A DNA stretch of 21,116 nt, from assembly GCA_021772595.1 (NCBI GenBank), contig JAJFLS010000234.1, positions 1 through 21,116 on the forward strand, given 5' to 3'. Within the stretch, counting starts at the first letter, position 1, and the number at the start of each line of letters is the position of its first letter. Origin of the DNA: Opitutales bacterium (GTDB taxonomy: Bacteria; Verrucomicrobiota; Verrucomicrobiia; Opitutales; Opitutaceae). A program made the position numbers and the translations under genes. The notes beneath the pieces were generated by a model that was given only the letters and a program-made list of their open reading frames with translations, did not search any database and was not told the origin of the DNA. Of the stretch, positions 1 to 6,376 are shown piece after piece.

Positions 1-340
1 TACATTCGTTCTGGTGAGTCTGTCGATGACCCGACTCCAAGGCATAAAGTTCGATATGCCGGTCGCTCGTTCGTCGGGCGTTGATCAGGAAATCGAAACC
101 ATGAAGATCGCCATACTCCGCGGCAACCAGTTCGCCTGGGAGCGGCAAGTCGTCAGCTGGGACCAGCTAATGGCAAAGGTCCGCCAATACCGCCGCGAAA
201 GCCCCGATCCCCGCATCCTGATTATCGGCGAAGAAGAAGCCGATTTCGGACAAGCCGTCGCAGTGCTCGACGAAGTCCGCCATCACGGCATATCGCGCGT
301 ATCCATACAAACCAAACTTCAGCCAGTCGAACTCGACTAG
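1..340 (+). CDS. exbD: ExbD/TolR-family biopolymer transport protein (5' partial)
   Basis: This is the C-terminal part of an ExbD/TolR protein, the stator subunit that with ExbB converts proton motive force into motion of TonB. The reading frame is open to the left edge, so the cytoplasmic N-terminus and most of the single membrane helix are missing; the visible FVLVSLSMT stretch would be the end of that helix. Next comes the typical GIKFDMPVA segment (the ExbD family has a hydrophobic G-x-x-V/F-D-L/M-P motif just outside the membrane). The periplasmic domain ends in an AVAVLDEVRHHGISRVSIQT stretch, which resembles the family's V-L-D-x-V-R-x-x-G-I-x-x-V signature. The GTG at 14 is not a credible start because it lies inside the membrane helix. 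The tonB-type gene begins 6 bp after the stop, and exbB is expected just left of the window. The family call is firm; ExbD versus TolR rests on the neighbouring TonB. Confidence 0.85.
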   Translation, partial: TFVLVSLSMTRLQGIKFDMPVARSSGVDQEIETMKIAILRGNQFAWERQVVSWDQLMAKVRQYRRESPDPRILIIGEEEADFGQAVAVLDEVRHHGISRVSIQTKLQPVELD

Positions 341-346
341 TCGATC

Positions 347-1012
347 ATGAAGAAACGTATCACCCTAGCATTTCTCGGAGCGAGCGCCATCCACGCCATC
401 GCGATCCTCGGCTTCCCCTCAAGCAAGGAAAACGGCACAGAGGATCCAAACGAAGCCTTCATCGACCTAGTCCTTGAAGAACCTACTCCTTCCCCGGAAC
501 TCGAACCGGAAGAACCCGGTGAACAAGATCCCGACGAAGAGTTCTTGCCCGATGAATTTCTCGCACCGGGACTCTCGGAACCGCTCCCCACATCGCTCGC
601 TGTCGAAGCCATCACTCAACTCGTGAAACCTGAACGTCTCCGTTTGCCTCGCCCAGACGGCATGCAGACGATCGGCATTCCCACCGGAGCCCAAAGAAAG
701 CGAAGCGGTGGCCAAATCGCCGGCAACATCTTCAGCCTTGCCGAGCTGGATCGCCCGCCCAGCACGCGTTACGAATACATGCCCAAATATCCTCACGAAC
801 TCAAAACCTCCGGCACAAAAGGAACTGCGATCCTAATGATGATCGTCGACCGACAAGGACGCGTCATCAAAGTCGACATTGAAACAGCAACCCATCAGCA
901 GTTCGGCCGAGCCGCCCAAATCGCCGGACTGAAATGGCACTTCGAGCCAGGTTTGAAAGACGGAAAGCCCGTCTCCTTTCGTGTACGAGTACCCTTCCAC
1001 TTCAATCCGTGA
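347..1012 (+). CDS. tonB: TonB-family energy transducer
   Basis: A 221-residue TonB-type protein that would carry energy from the ExbB/ExbD motor across the periplasm to outer-membrane receptors. Residues about 6-23 form the N-terminal membrane anchor, which includes a His (H16) as in the TonB S-x-x-x-H anchor. Residues about 33-80 are rich in Pro, Glu and Asp, the expected periplasm-spanning linker, though acidic rather than the Glu-Pro/Lys-Pro repeats of enterobacterial TonB. Residues about 147-221 are a TonB C-terminal domain: YPHELKTSGTKGTAILMMIV, then a DRQGRV turn and a C-terminal RVRVPFHFNP strand. It starts 6 bp after exbD and precedes the TPR gene by 9 bp, so it is in the same operon. 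There is no clear Shine-Dalgarno site before the ATG. The order exbD-tonB-TPR recalls the Vibrio TonB2 operon. Confidence 0.85.
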   Translation: MKKRITLAFLGASAIHAIAILGFPSSKENGTEDPNEAFIDLVLEEPTPSPELEPEEPGEQDPDEEFLPDEFLAPGLSEPLPTSLAVEAITQLVKPERLRLPRPDGMQTIGIPTGAQRKRSGGQIAGNIFSLAELDRPPSTRYEYMPKYPHELKTSGTKGTAILMMIVDRQGRVIKVDIETATHQQFGRAAQIAGLKWHFEPGLKDGKPVSFRVRVPFHFNP

Positions 1013-1021
1013 AACTAGATT

Positions 1022-2464
1022 ATGAATACCCTGCTACAACACGCGTCCCAAAAACACAGTAATTCTCCACGCAAAAAACTTGGCGTAGCTACTTCGAGAA
1101 TTCGAAGTGGATTCATTAGCTGCCTTATTATCCAGATCACCGCATTGCTCGCCACTCCCTTAAACGCCGATTCCAAAATCGAGCGAAACCACCCATCATC
1201 CGAAACCTTAGCCGCTCTCCAGAAAATCGCCGAACTCTCCATCGACGACAAACTCGCCGCTGAGCTTTTCGCTTTAGAGCATGAATCCAAGGTCGCCCAA
1301 AATTCCATTGACGACGCCTATCTCAAACTGACGCGTGCCCAGATTCTTCTTACCGAAAATCGTTTCCAAGAAGCCATCAATCCGCTCTCCACAGCAATTG
1401 CCTCAAACGCTCTAGATTCAGCAACCCAAGAGCGAACCATTCGAGGACTAGGCCAAGTACTCTACCACCTCGATCGTCGCAAAGAGTTGATCGCGCTATT
1501 CAACACCCACTTCGAAAACCGAACCAACATCTCCGCCGAGACGCTTCAGCTCTACGCGGTGGCCCTACTCCAGGACGGACAATCGGAGCCCGCTCTGCGA
1601 CGCTGCGAGCAGGCATTGAGTAAAAAGTCGGCATTCAATCCAACCCTCTGCCAGATCGCCGCCTCTTCGCTTCAGGATCTCAATCGCTTCTCCGAATCCG
1701 CCCGCTACATCGAGCTGATGCTCGCCAAGCAGCCTGACAACGCCACTCTCTGGGACCAAGTCGTCACCGCCTACTATCGGGCCGGCAATCTCTGGGCCAC
1801 CTTCGGGGCGATTGAGCGAGCCCAAGAAAAACGCTTCAAGACCGACCGAGACAGCCAAATCTCCAAAGTCGAAATCCTCTACGAATTGGAGAGCTACGCC
1901 GCCGCCGCAAAGTTAATCGAGAGCTGGATCGAGCAAGATTCTCAAGCGATCGAAAAACGCATCTGGCTTCTGCTAGTCTATTGCTACGAGCAGCAGAATC
2001 TTGCCAAGCAGGCAACCGCCACGCTCCAGCGCGCCTCGCAGCTTACGCCGTGGCCGGAGATGGATTTGCAACTCGCGGACCGGCACTGGAAAACAGGCGA
2101 TTTCGCTGCGACCTACGACGACATAATGCGAGCGATGGAAAAAGGCCCCGTTGCCAAGCCAGCCGATGCGTGGACCCTCGCCGCAGCGGCCGCCATTTCG
2201 CTGGAACGTATTGACGATGCCGCCCACGCCGCAAAAGAGGCGAGAGCCGCCGGAGCCGATTCCGTCAAAATTGAACGTCTCGAAAAATCCATAGAACAAC
2301 TACGCAAACGTCCACCGCCAGATCCTGAGGCAGCCGATCTCAAAACCGTCCGCCCGGAGAAAGTATCCAGCAATTCGAATCAATGCATTTACCCAATCGT
2401 AGGAGCGGGTTTATCCCGCGATAACCATGCCCGGTTCGACACCATGGAGAGCATCGCGGGATAA
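1022..2464 (+). CDS. TPR-repeat periplasmic/envelope protein in TonB operon
   Basis: A 480-residue protein with a long, basic N-region followed by a hydrophobic stretch (GFISCLIIQITALLATPLNA, about residues 30-49) that looks like a signal peptide or anchor. The rest to about residue 440 is a string of helix pairs spaced about 34 residues apart (for example AYLKLTRAQILLTENRFQEA, and LYAVALLQDGQSEPALRRCE), which is the tetratricopeptide pattern used for protein-protein contact. The only upstream in-frame start is the ATG chosen. Its position after tonB suggests a scaffold role in the TonB complex, as proposed for the TPR protein that accompanies the Vibrio TonB2 system. Oddity: residues 460-480 and the stop codon are encoded by a REP-type inverted repeat, so the natural C-terminus was probably replaced. 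Fold class is confident; the role is inference. Confidence 0.8.
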   Translation: MNTLLQHASQKHSNSPRKKLGVATSRIRSGFISCLIIQITALLATPLNADSKIERNHPSSETLAALQKIAELSIDDKLAAELFALEHESKVAQNSIDDAYLKLTRAQILLTENRFQEAINPLSTAIASNALDSATQERTIRGLGQVLYHLDRRKELIALFNTHFENRTNISAETLQLYAVALLQDGQSEPALRRCEQALSKKSAFNPTLCQIAASSLQDLNRFSESARYIELMLAKQPDNATLWDQVVTAYYRAGNLWATFGAIERAQEKRFKTDRDSQISKVEILYELESYAAAAKLIESWIEQDSQAIEKRIWLLLVYCYEQQNLAKQATATLQRASQLTPWPEMDLQLADRHWKTGDFAATYDDIMRAMEKGPVAKPADAWTLAAAAAISLERIDDAAHAAKEARAAGADSVKIERLEKSIEQLRKRPPPDPEAADLKTVRPEKVSSNSNQCIYPIVGAGLSRDNHARFDTMESIAG

Positions 2465-2476
2465 ACCCGCTCCTAC
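2399..2476. repeat. REPIN subfamily A (inside 3' end of TPR gene)
   Basis: A perfect 24-bp inverted repeat: left arm 2399-2422, right arm 2453-2476, 30-bp spacer. Each arm begins with an outward GTAG, then AGGAGCG-type sequence and an internal GCGGG/CCCGC hairpin with a 5-base loop. The spacer also carries a CCATG/CATGG pair. GTAG followed by a small hairpin is the architecture of REP elements, and a head-out pair is a REPIN. The same subfamily recurs at 9721-9802 and 12997-13061. This copy is translated: it supplies the last 21 codons and TAA stop of the TPR gene, and ends 34 bp before the next gene. Confidence 0.85.
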
Positions 2477-2510
2477 AAGAACCCTCAAGCGCTCTCCACT
2501 CACACATACT

Positions 2511-3050
2511 ATGAAAAAACATTATCTAGGCATCCCCGCGCTCGTTATTCTCGTATTCGCATTCTACTACGCGGATTGGTCAGCCCGAGAAAAATCATTC
2601 CAGGAAACGCAGCAACGTGCCGCCGCCGAAGCAGCGGCCGAGGAAGCCAAAGCCAAGCTTGAATACCAGGCCGAGATCCAACGAAAGGCGAAAGCTGCCG
2701 CCGAAGCCAAAGCCCTCAAGCTGGCCGAGAAAAGGGCCCGTGAAGAAACCGAAGAGAAACATTGGATAGCGATTAATCAAGAACTGGATACCGCGAATAA
2801 GCTACGCGAAGAGTTGACCGACAAGGTCTACGAAACTACCAATCTGCTCTATCTCGAACAGGAACGCAGAATCCGCCGCGAAGAGAGCTTCAAACGAGCC
2901 CTGGACGAAAAACGATCCCTCGCTCAATACCTTCCCGAAGCGGAATCGAACCGAATCAAGATTGCCCAAATTCTCCAGCGAGCTGAATCGCTTAGCGCAG
3001 CGCGAATCGAGTTTGCGAACGCCTCCAACCTCGACTCAAAACGAAAATGA
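2511..3050 (+). CDS. Single-pass membrane protein with TolA-like Ala/Glu/Lys coiled coil
   Basis: I do not recognise a named family. The 179-residue product has a short N-terminus, one membrane helix (about residues 5-21, ending FYYADW) and a long Ala/Glu/Lys/Arg-rich helix (about residues 28-85, with AAAEAAAEEAKAKL and KAAAEAKALKLAEKRAREE) that should form a coiled coil as in domain II of TolA. A second, less regular helical segment runs to the end. No TonB or TolA C-terminal domain is visible. I chose the ATG at 2511 because the longer frame back to 2427 would start inside the preceding inverted repeat. The gene overlaps the next one by 4 bp (ATGA). Its position after exbD-tonB-TPR and its resemblance to the next gene suggest that the two proteins work together, perhaps as periplasm-spanning partners of the TonB complex; this is inference. 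Confidence 0.75.
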   Translation: MKKHYLGIPALVILVFAFYYADWSAREKSFQETQQRAAAEAAAEEAKAKLEYQAEIQRKAKAAAEAKALKLAEKRAREETEEKHWIAINQELDTANKLREELTDKVYETTNLLYLEQERRIRREESFKRALDEKRSLAQYLPEAESNRIKIAQILQRAESLSAARIEFANASNLDSKRK

Positions 3051-3601
3051 ACGAATCGAAAAACCGAAATACCATATTAGCGTTCTATGCCATCGTGCCT
3101 GCTGTTCTACTGGTTGCATTCTCGGTCTTGTATAAATCGCACCACGACGAATCCGTCGCCGCCGCCGCGATTTCAGCGAAGGCCGCCGCGATAGAAGCCG
3201 AGGAAAAAGCTGCCAAACAAGCCGAAATGGAAGCCAGTCTCAAAGCGCGGAGCAAAGCCGTTGCTCAAGCCAAAGCGGACGCTCGTGCCAAGAAAGAAGA
3301 CGCCATTCGCAAAGAAAAGGCCGCAAAGCTAGCCGACGTTACAAGCCGCCTCAGGTCCACGCGAAAAAGCATTGAGAGCATGCAAGACAATCTCGCCGAA
3401 CTCGAACGCAAACTTGCGAGCGAACGCCAGACCCGGACGAACGTCGAGCACAGTCACGTCGCTCTCTCCATCGAGATTTCGAAGCTCGTCGCCAAAAGAG
3501 ACGCGGCCGATTTAGAAGCCCAACGACTGACCACTATATTGAGTCGGGTAGTCGATCGCGAGATCGACTTGGCAAAACAGAAGCGATCAGAACCCATGTG
3601 A
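3047..3601 (+). CDS. Second single-pass membrane protein with TolA-like coiled coil
   Basis: A 184-residue protein built like its upstream neighbour: short polar N-terminus, one membrane helix (about residues 9-29, AFYAIVPAVLLVAFSVLY), then a long Ala/Lys/Glu helix (about residues 36-95, with SAKAAAIEAEEKAAKQAEME) and a heptad-like coiled coil to about residue 150 (LRSTRKSIESMQDNLAELER). There is no recognised globular domain. The ATG overlaps the stop of the previous gene (ATGA), so the pair is very likely translationally coupled. Similar layout but little obvious residue identity suggests paralogues or proteins selected for the same geometry. A 116-bp gap follows before the receptor gene. 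Function unknown; a structural role in the trans-envelope complex is my inference. Low-complexity Ala/Glu sequence makes similarity searches for these two proteins unreliable. Confidence 0.75.
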   Translation: MNESKNRNTILAFYAIVPAVLLVAFSVLYKSHHDESVAAAAISAKAAAIEAEEKAAKQAEMEASLKARSKAVAQAKADARAKKEDAIRKEKAAKLADVTSRLRSTRKSIESMQDNLAELERKLASERQTRTNVEHSHVALSIEISKLVAKRDAADLEAQRLTTILSRVVDREIDLAKQKRSEPM

Positions 3602-3717
3602 CGCCGAATTAGAGGTAGGTTTTGGGATATATTCTACTCAATCTGCCCCTCATCCGAAGCCTCAATAGAAAAGCTTGCAGTCCTGGAGACCTCTCGATGC
3701 TATGAAAGCGTTACCCT

Positions 3718-5820
3718 ATGCCTGCAGTCTTCCAATCGTTCGCAATATTCCGCCTGTCATTATTTCAGGCCATTGCTTCCCTACTCGCAACATCTCTCTG
3801 CATTGGAACTGCGATGGCTAGCGTTCCGGAAGTCGCAATCGCTGAACTCAGTTTAGAAGAGCTCGGCAACATACCGGCAATAGTCTCTTCAAAATCCTCT
3901 TCCCAGCTCTTCGAAACGCCAGCGGGGTCTTTCGTTTTCGATCAAGAGGACATCATCAATCTTCCCGTAGATTCGATCCCGGAAATGCTCCGATACGCGC
4001 CGGGCGTGCACATCATTCGGCCAAGCAACGGTATTTGGGGAGTCGGCATGCGTGGCATCAATTCCCGCTTTTTCAATCGCGTACAATTCACCGTGGACGA
4101 GCAAAATGTCTACAGCTCGATTTTCGCAGGACTCTTCGGCAATCAGCACGACTTGCTAATGGACGACATTGCATCGGTCGAAGTCGCCTACGGCCCAGGC
4201 GGCGGGACCTGGGACAACAACGCAGTCAACGGCAGGGTGAACGTCTTGATGAAAACCGCCTTCGAAACCGAAGGCAGTTTGATTCGTACGAGTGTCGGAA
4301 CGGAAAGCAAAAGCGCTGCCGCCCGTATTGGATGGGCGGTCAACGACACGACATCCGCTCGCGTGTTTGTGAAAGGCAGCCGGCGTGATCCTAGCGAAAC
4401 GCGCTTCGACTACAGCAACCGATGGGACACCGCCAGGACAGGCATTCGAATCGATACGCGACCCACCAGCAAGGATTTGATCAGCCTTTCGGGAGAGGCT
4501 TTTTACTCGTATTTGGGTTACGCATACAATCTGGCGAACTTCGATACAGGAGATCTGACTTTTGCAGCCGAAGCCGAAATGCTCCGAGGCGTCAGTGCCC
4601 AAGCCAAGTGGACGCGCAACAGCGCCAACGGCAACGCCTTCTCCGTGAGAAGCTGGATGACCTATTCCGACATGAACGCCCCTTACGCAGCGTTTGGCAT
4701 CGGCACAACCGGTATCGAAGGCAGAGGTCGCATTCGACTGAACGAGGCTCACGTTCTCAACTTCAACCTCGGCGGCGCATACGACCAAGAGCACACGCGA
4801 ACGACTCCCACATCCGACTGGACAAATCGTTTTCTGCACAATTTCTCATCGTATTCGGGTTTTCAAGACGAATGGACCGTTATTCCCGAAAAGTTGAATA
4901 TCTCATGGGGGTTCGATGCGCGCTATGAAGACAAATCCAAAATCACGACTTACTCGCCAAACGCGCGCTTAATTCATCATCTCGGCGATTCTGACCGCCT
5001 CTGGCTCTCCTACTCCCAGGCCGAGCGCACGACTCCCGTTTCTCTCGTCGTGATCGATAGCTTACGCAGCGGAAAAAGCATCGAGCCGCCCCTCTCGATA
5101 CCGACCCCATCGGGGACCTTCGAACTGGATAGAAACCTCACAAACGCTCAATCCATCAGGGAGCTAGACACGGAATCGCTCGACGCATTCGAGATTGGCT
5201 ATCGACACAGTTTCGATGCCAAAAAAGGAAGTATCGGCATCAACGGCTTCCTATATCAATACGACGATATTTTCGCTCGAATCGGCGTGAGCGCCGCACC
5301 GCGCCTCTTCGTAGATCAACCCTATCTCGATGTTCAAGGCAGTTATGAGAACCTCCTTGAGGGAGACGCCTACGGATTCGAAGCCACCTTCAACTGGAAC
5401 TTTAACGATAGGGCCGAAGTCTCCGCGTCCTACTCGCGACTGTCGGATTCGTTCGATCCGCTTCTGTCATCCAACGATCCTTTTGTAGCGAACTCTATTC
5501 AGTTTTCCATCGACGAGTTCGAGCACAGCACGCCGGACAACATGGCGACGTTCAATCTTTCAACTGATTTCGCGGAAGACTGGAATTTGAATACGGGGCT
5601 TCGTTATACCGACAGCTATAATTTTCCAAAGGGAATTCAACCATCCATCTTCCAATTGGATGCGCGTTTGTCCTGGAAAATCGATGACATCCTGAAACTC
5701 TCGCTTGTCGGACGCAACCTTCTAGATTCGAAGACTCAGGAAGCGAGACTCAAGGACTTCTTCGGTCATTGGACTGAAATGAAGCGAGAAGTTTACTTGG
5801 AGGCGACAGCGCAATTCTAG
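3718..5820 (+). CDS. TonB-dependent outer-membrane receptor
   Basis: A 700-residue TonB-dependent receptor. Residues 1-34 are a signal peptide (cleavage likely after AMA). The mature start carries ELSLEELGNIPAIVSSKS, the opening typical of receptors encoded next to YfiR-family proteins. The plug is about residues 62-180, with ETPAG, IPEMLRYAPGV, MRGIN, IASVEVAYGPGG and NAVNG motifs. It is followed by a beta-barrel of alternating aromatic strands that ends in ...VYLEATAQF, with the C-terminal Phe needed for outer-membrane insertion. There is no N-terminal STN signalling domain. Oddities: the usual D-G-R-x-V-Y is DEQNVY, and the usual N-I-I-T-K is NVLMKT. The gene lies 116 bp after the coiled-coil pair, so it may have its own promoter, although I saw no convincing -35/-10 pair. 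The yfiR-type gene starts 4-13 bp downstream. The ligand is unknown. Confidence 0.9.
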   Translation: MPAVFQSFAIFRLSLFQAIASLLATSLCIGTAMASVPEVAIAELSLEELGNIPAIVSSKSSSQLFETPAGSFVFDQEDIINLPVDSIPEMLRYAPGVHIIRPSNGIWGVGMRGINSRFFNRVQFTVDEQNVYSSIFAGLFGNQHDLLMDDIASVEVAYGPGGGTWDNNAVNGRVNVLMKTAFETEGSLIRTSVGTESKSAAARIGWAVNDTTSARVFVKGSRRDPSETRFDYSNRWDTARTGIRIDTRPTSKDLISLSGEAFYSYLGYAYNLANFDTGDLTFAAEAEMLRGVSAQAKWTRNSANGNAFSVRSWMTYSDMNAPYAAFGIGTTGIEGRGRIRLNEAHVLNFNLGGAYDQEHTRTTPTSDWTNRFLHNFSSYSGFQDEWTVIPEKLNISWGFDARYEDKSKITTYSPNARLIHHLGDSDRLWLSYSQAERTTPVSLVVIDSLRSGKSIEPPLSIPTPSGTFELDRNLTNAQSIRELDTESLDAFEIGYRHSFDAKKGSIGINGFLYQYDDIFARIGVSAAPRLFVDQPYLDVQGSYENLLEGDAYGFEATFNWNFNDRAEVSASYSRLSDSFDPLLSSNDPFVANSIQFSIDEFEHSTPDNMATFNLSTDFAEDWNLNTGLRYTDSYNFPKGIQPSIFQLDARLSWKIDDILKLSLVGRNLLDSKTQEARLKDFFGHWTEMKREVYLEATAQF

Positions 5821-5833
5821 CTGCGTGACAAAT

Positions 5834-6376
5834 ATGCTAAAACTCCGCAACATTAGGTTGGTCGCTGCGTGCTTGGCCTCCGGCATAATTCTTTCCGTTA
5901 CGCAAGAAAGCTCCGCACAAACGCTTCAGATTAACGAGCTCAAAGCGAACTACCTGGTCGGATTTTCGAATTTCGCCCGATGGGACGGAACACTGAATAC
6001 CGAGGAAGTATCGATTGGCGTTCTCGGCTCCAAGGAGTTGATCAACCACCTCAACCAAATCGCCAAGAAGAAAACCGACGGACGATCGCTCAATGTACTT
6101 CAACTCCAACCTGGAGACTACGACATCCTGAACAAGGTAAACATTCTATATGTGGCGCCTGGATACAAAAACGATTGGCCCAAACTATTCGAAGAGTGCC
6201 GCGATCAAGGCGTCCTACTTGTTGGGGAGCAAAACGGATTCATCCAAAGCGGCGGCGCGATCAAGTTCGTATTCAGAGAAAATCGCCTTCGATTTTACGT
6301 CAGCGCAACGAACGCCAAACGCTACGGCATCAAAATAAGCTCCACATTAATCGAACTCGGAATCGACTCGCTATGA
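5834..6376 (+). CDS. YfiR-family (DUF4154) periplasmic protein
   Basis: A 180-residue exported protein of the YfiR/DUF4154 family. In Pseudomonas, YfiR is the periplasmic repressor that holds the diguanylate cyclase YfiN inactive. A signal peptide covers about residues 1-29 (ends SSAQ). The domain (about 36-178) shows the family's landmarks: ELKANYLVGFSNFARW, VSIGVLG, DGRSLNV, NILYVAP, VLLVGEQNGFIQSGGAIKF, and RLRFYVSATNAKRYGIKISS. Unlike Pseudomonas YfiR, which has two disulfides, the mature protein has a single cysteine (C122), so redox control by disulfides is not possible in the same way. I preferred the ATG at 5834; a GTG at 5825 would add three residues. It sits between receptor and kinase and overlaps the kinase start by 4 bp (ATGA). 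It is probably an adaptor passing receptor state to the kinase sensor domain. Confidence 0.87.
   Translation: MLKLRNIRLVAACLASGIILSVTQESSAQTLQINELKANYLVGFSNFARWDGTLNTEEVSIGVLGSKELINHLNQIAKKKTDGRSLNVLQLQPGDYDILNKVNILYVAPGYKNDWPKLFEECRDQGVLLVGEQNGFIQSGGAIKFVFRENRLRFYVSATNAKRYGIKISSTLIELGIDSL

Noticed and set aside
3602..3717. Promoter for the receptor gene with a TATATT -10 box near 3630
   Set aside because: No acceptable -35 at the right distance, and the gap is short enough for read-through; not supported enough to list.
4156..4839. 227-codon open frame on - strand inside the receptor gene
   Set aside because: No domain, and fully covered by the conserved receptor plug and barrel.
5980..6372. 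Upstream extension of the kinase frame
   Set aside because: It overlaps the YfiR-family gene in another frame and is Arg/Gln-rich nonsense; the kinase starts at the ATGA overlap at 6373.
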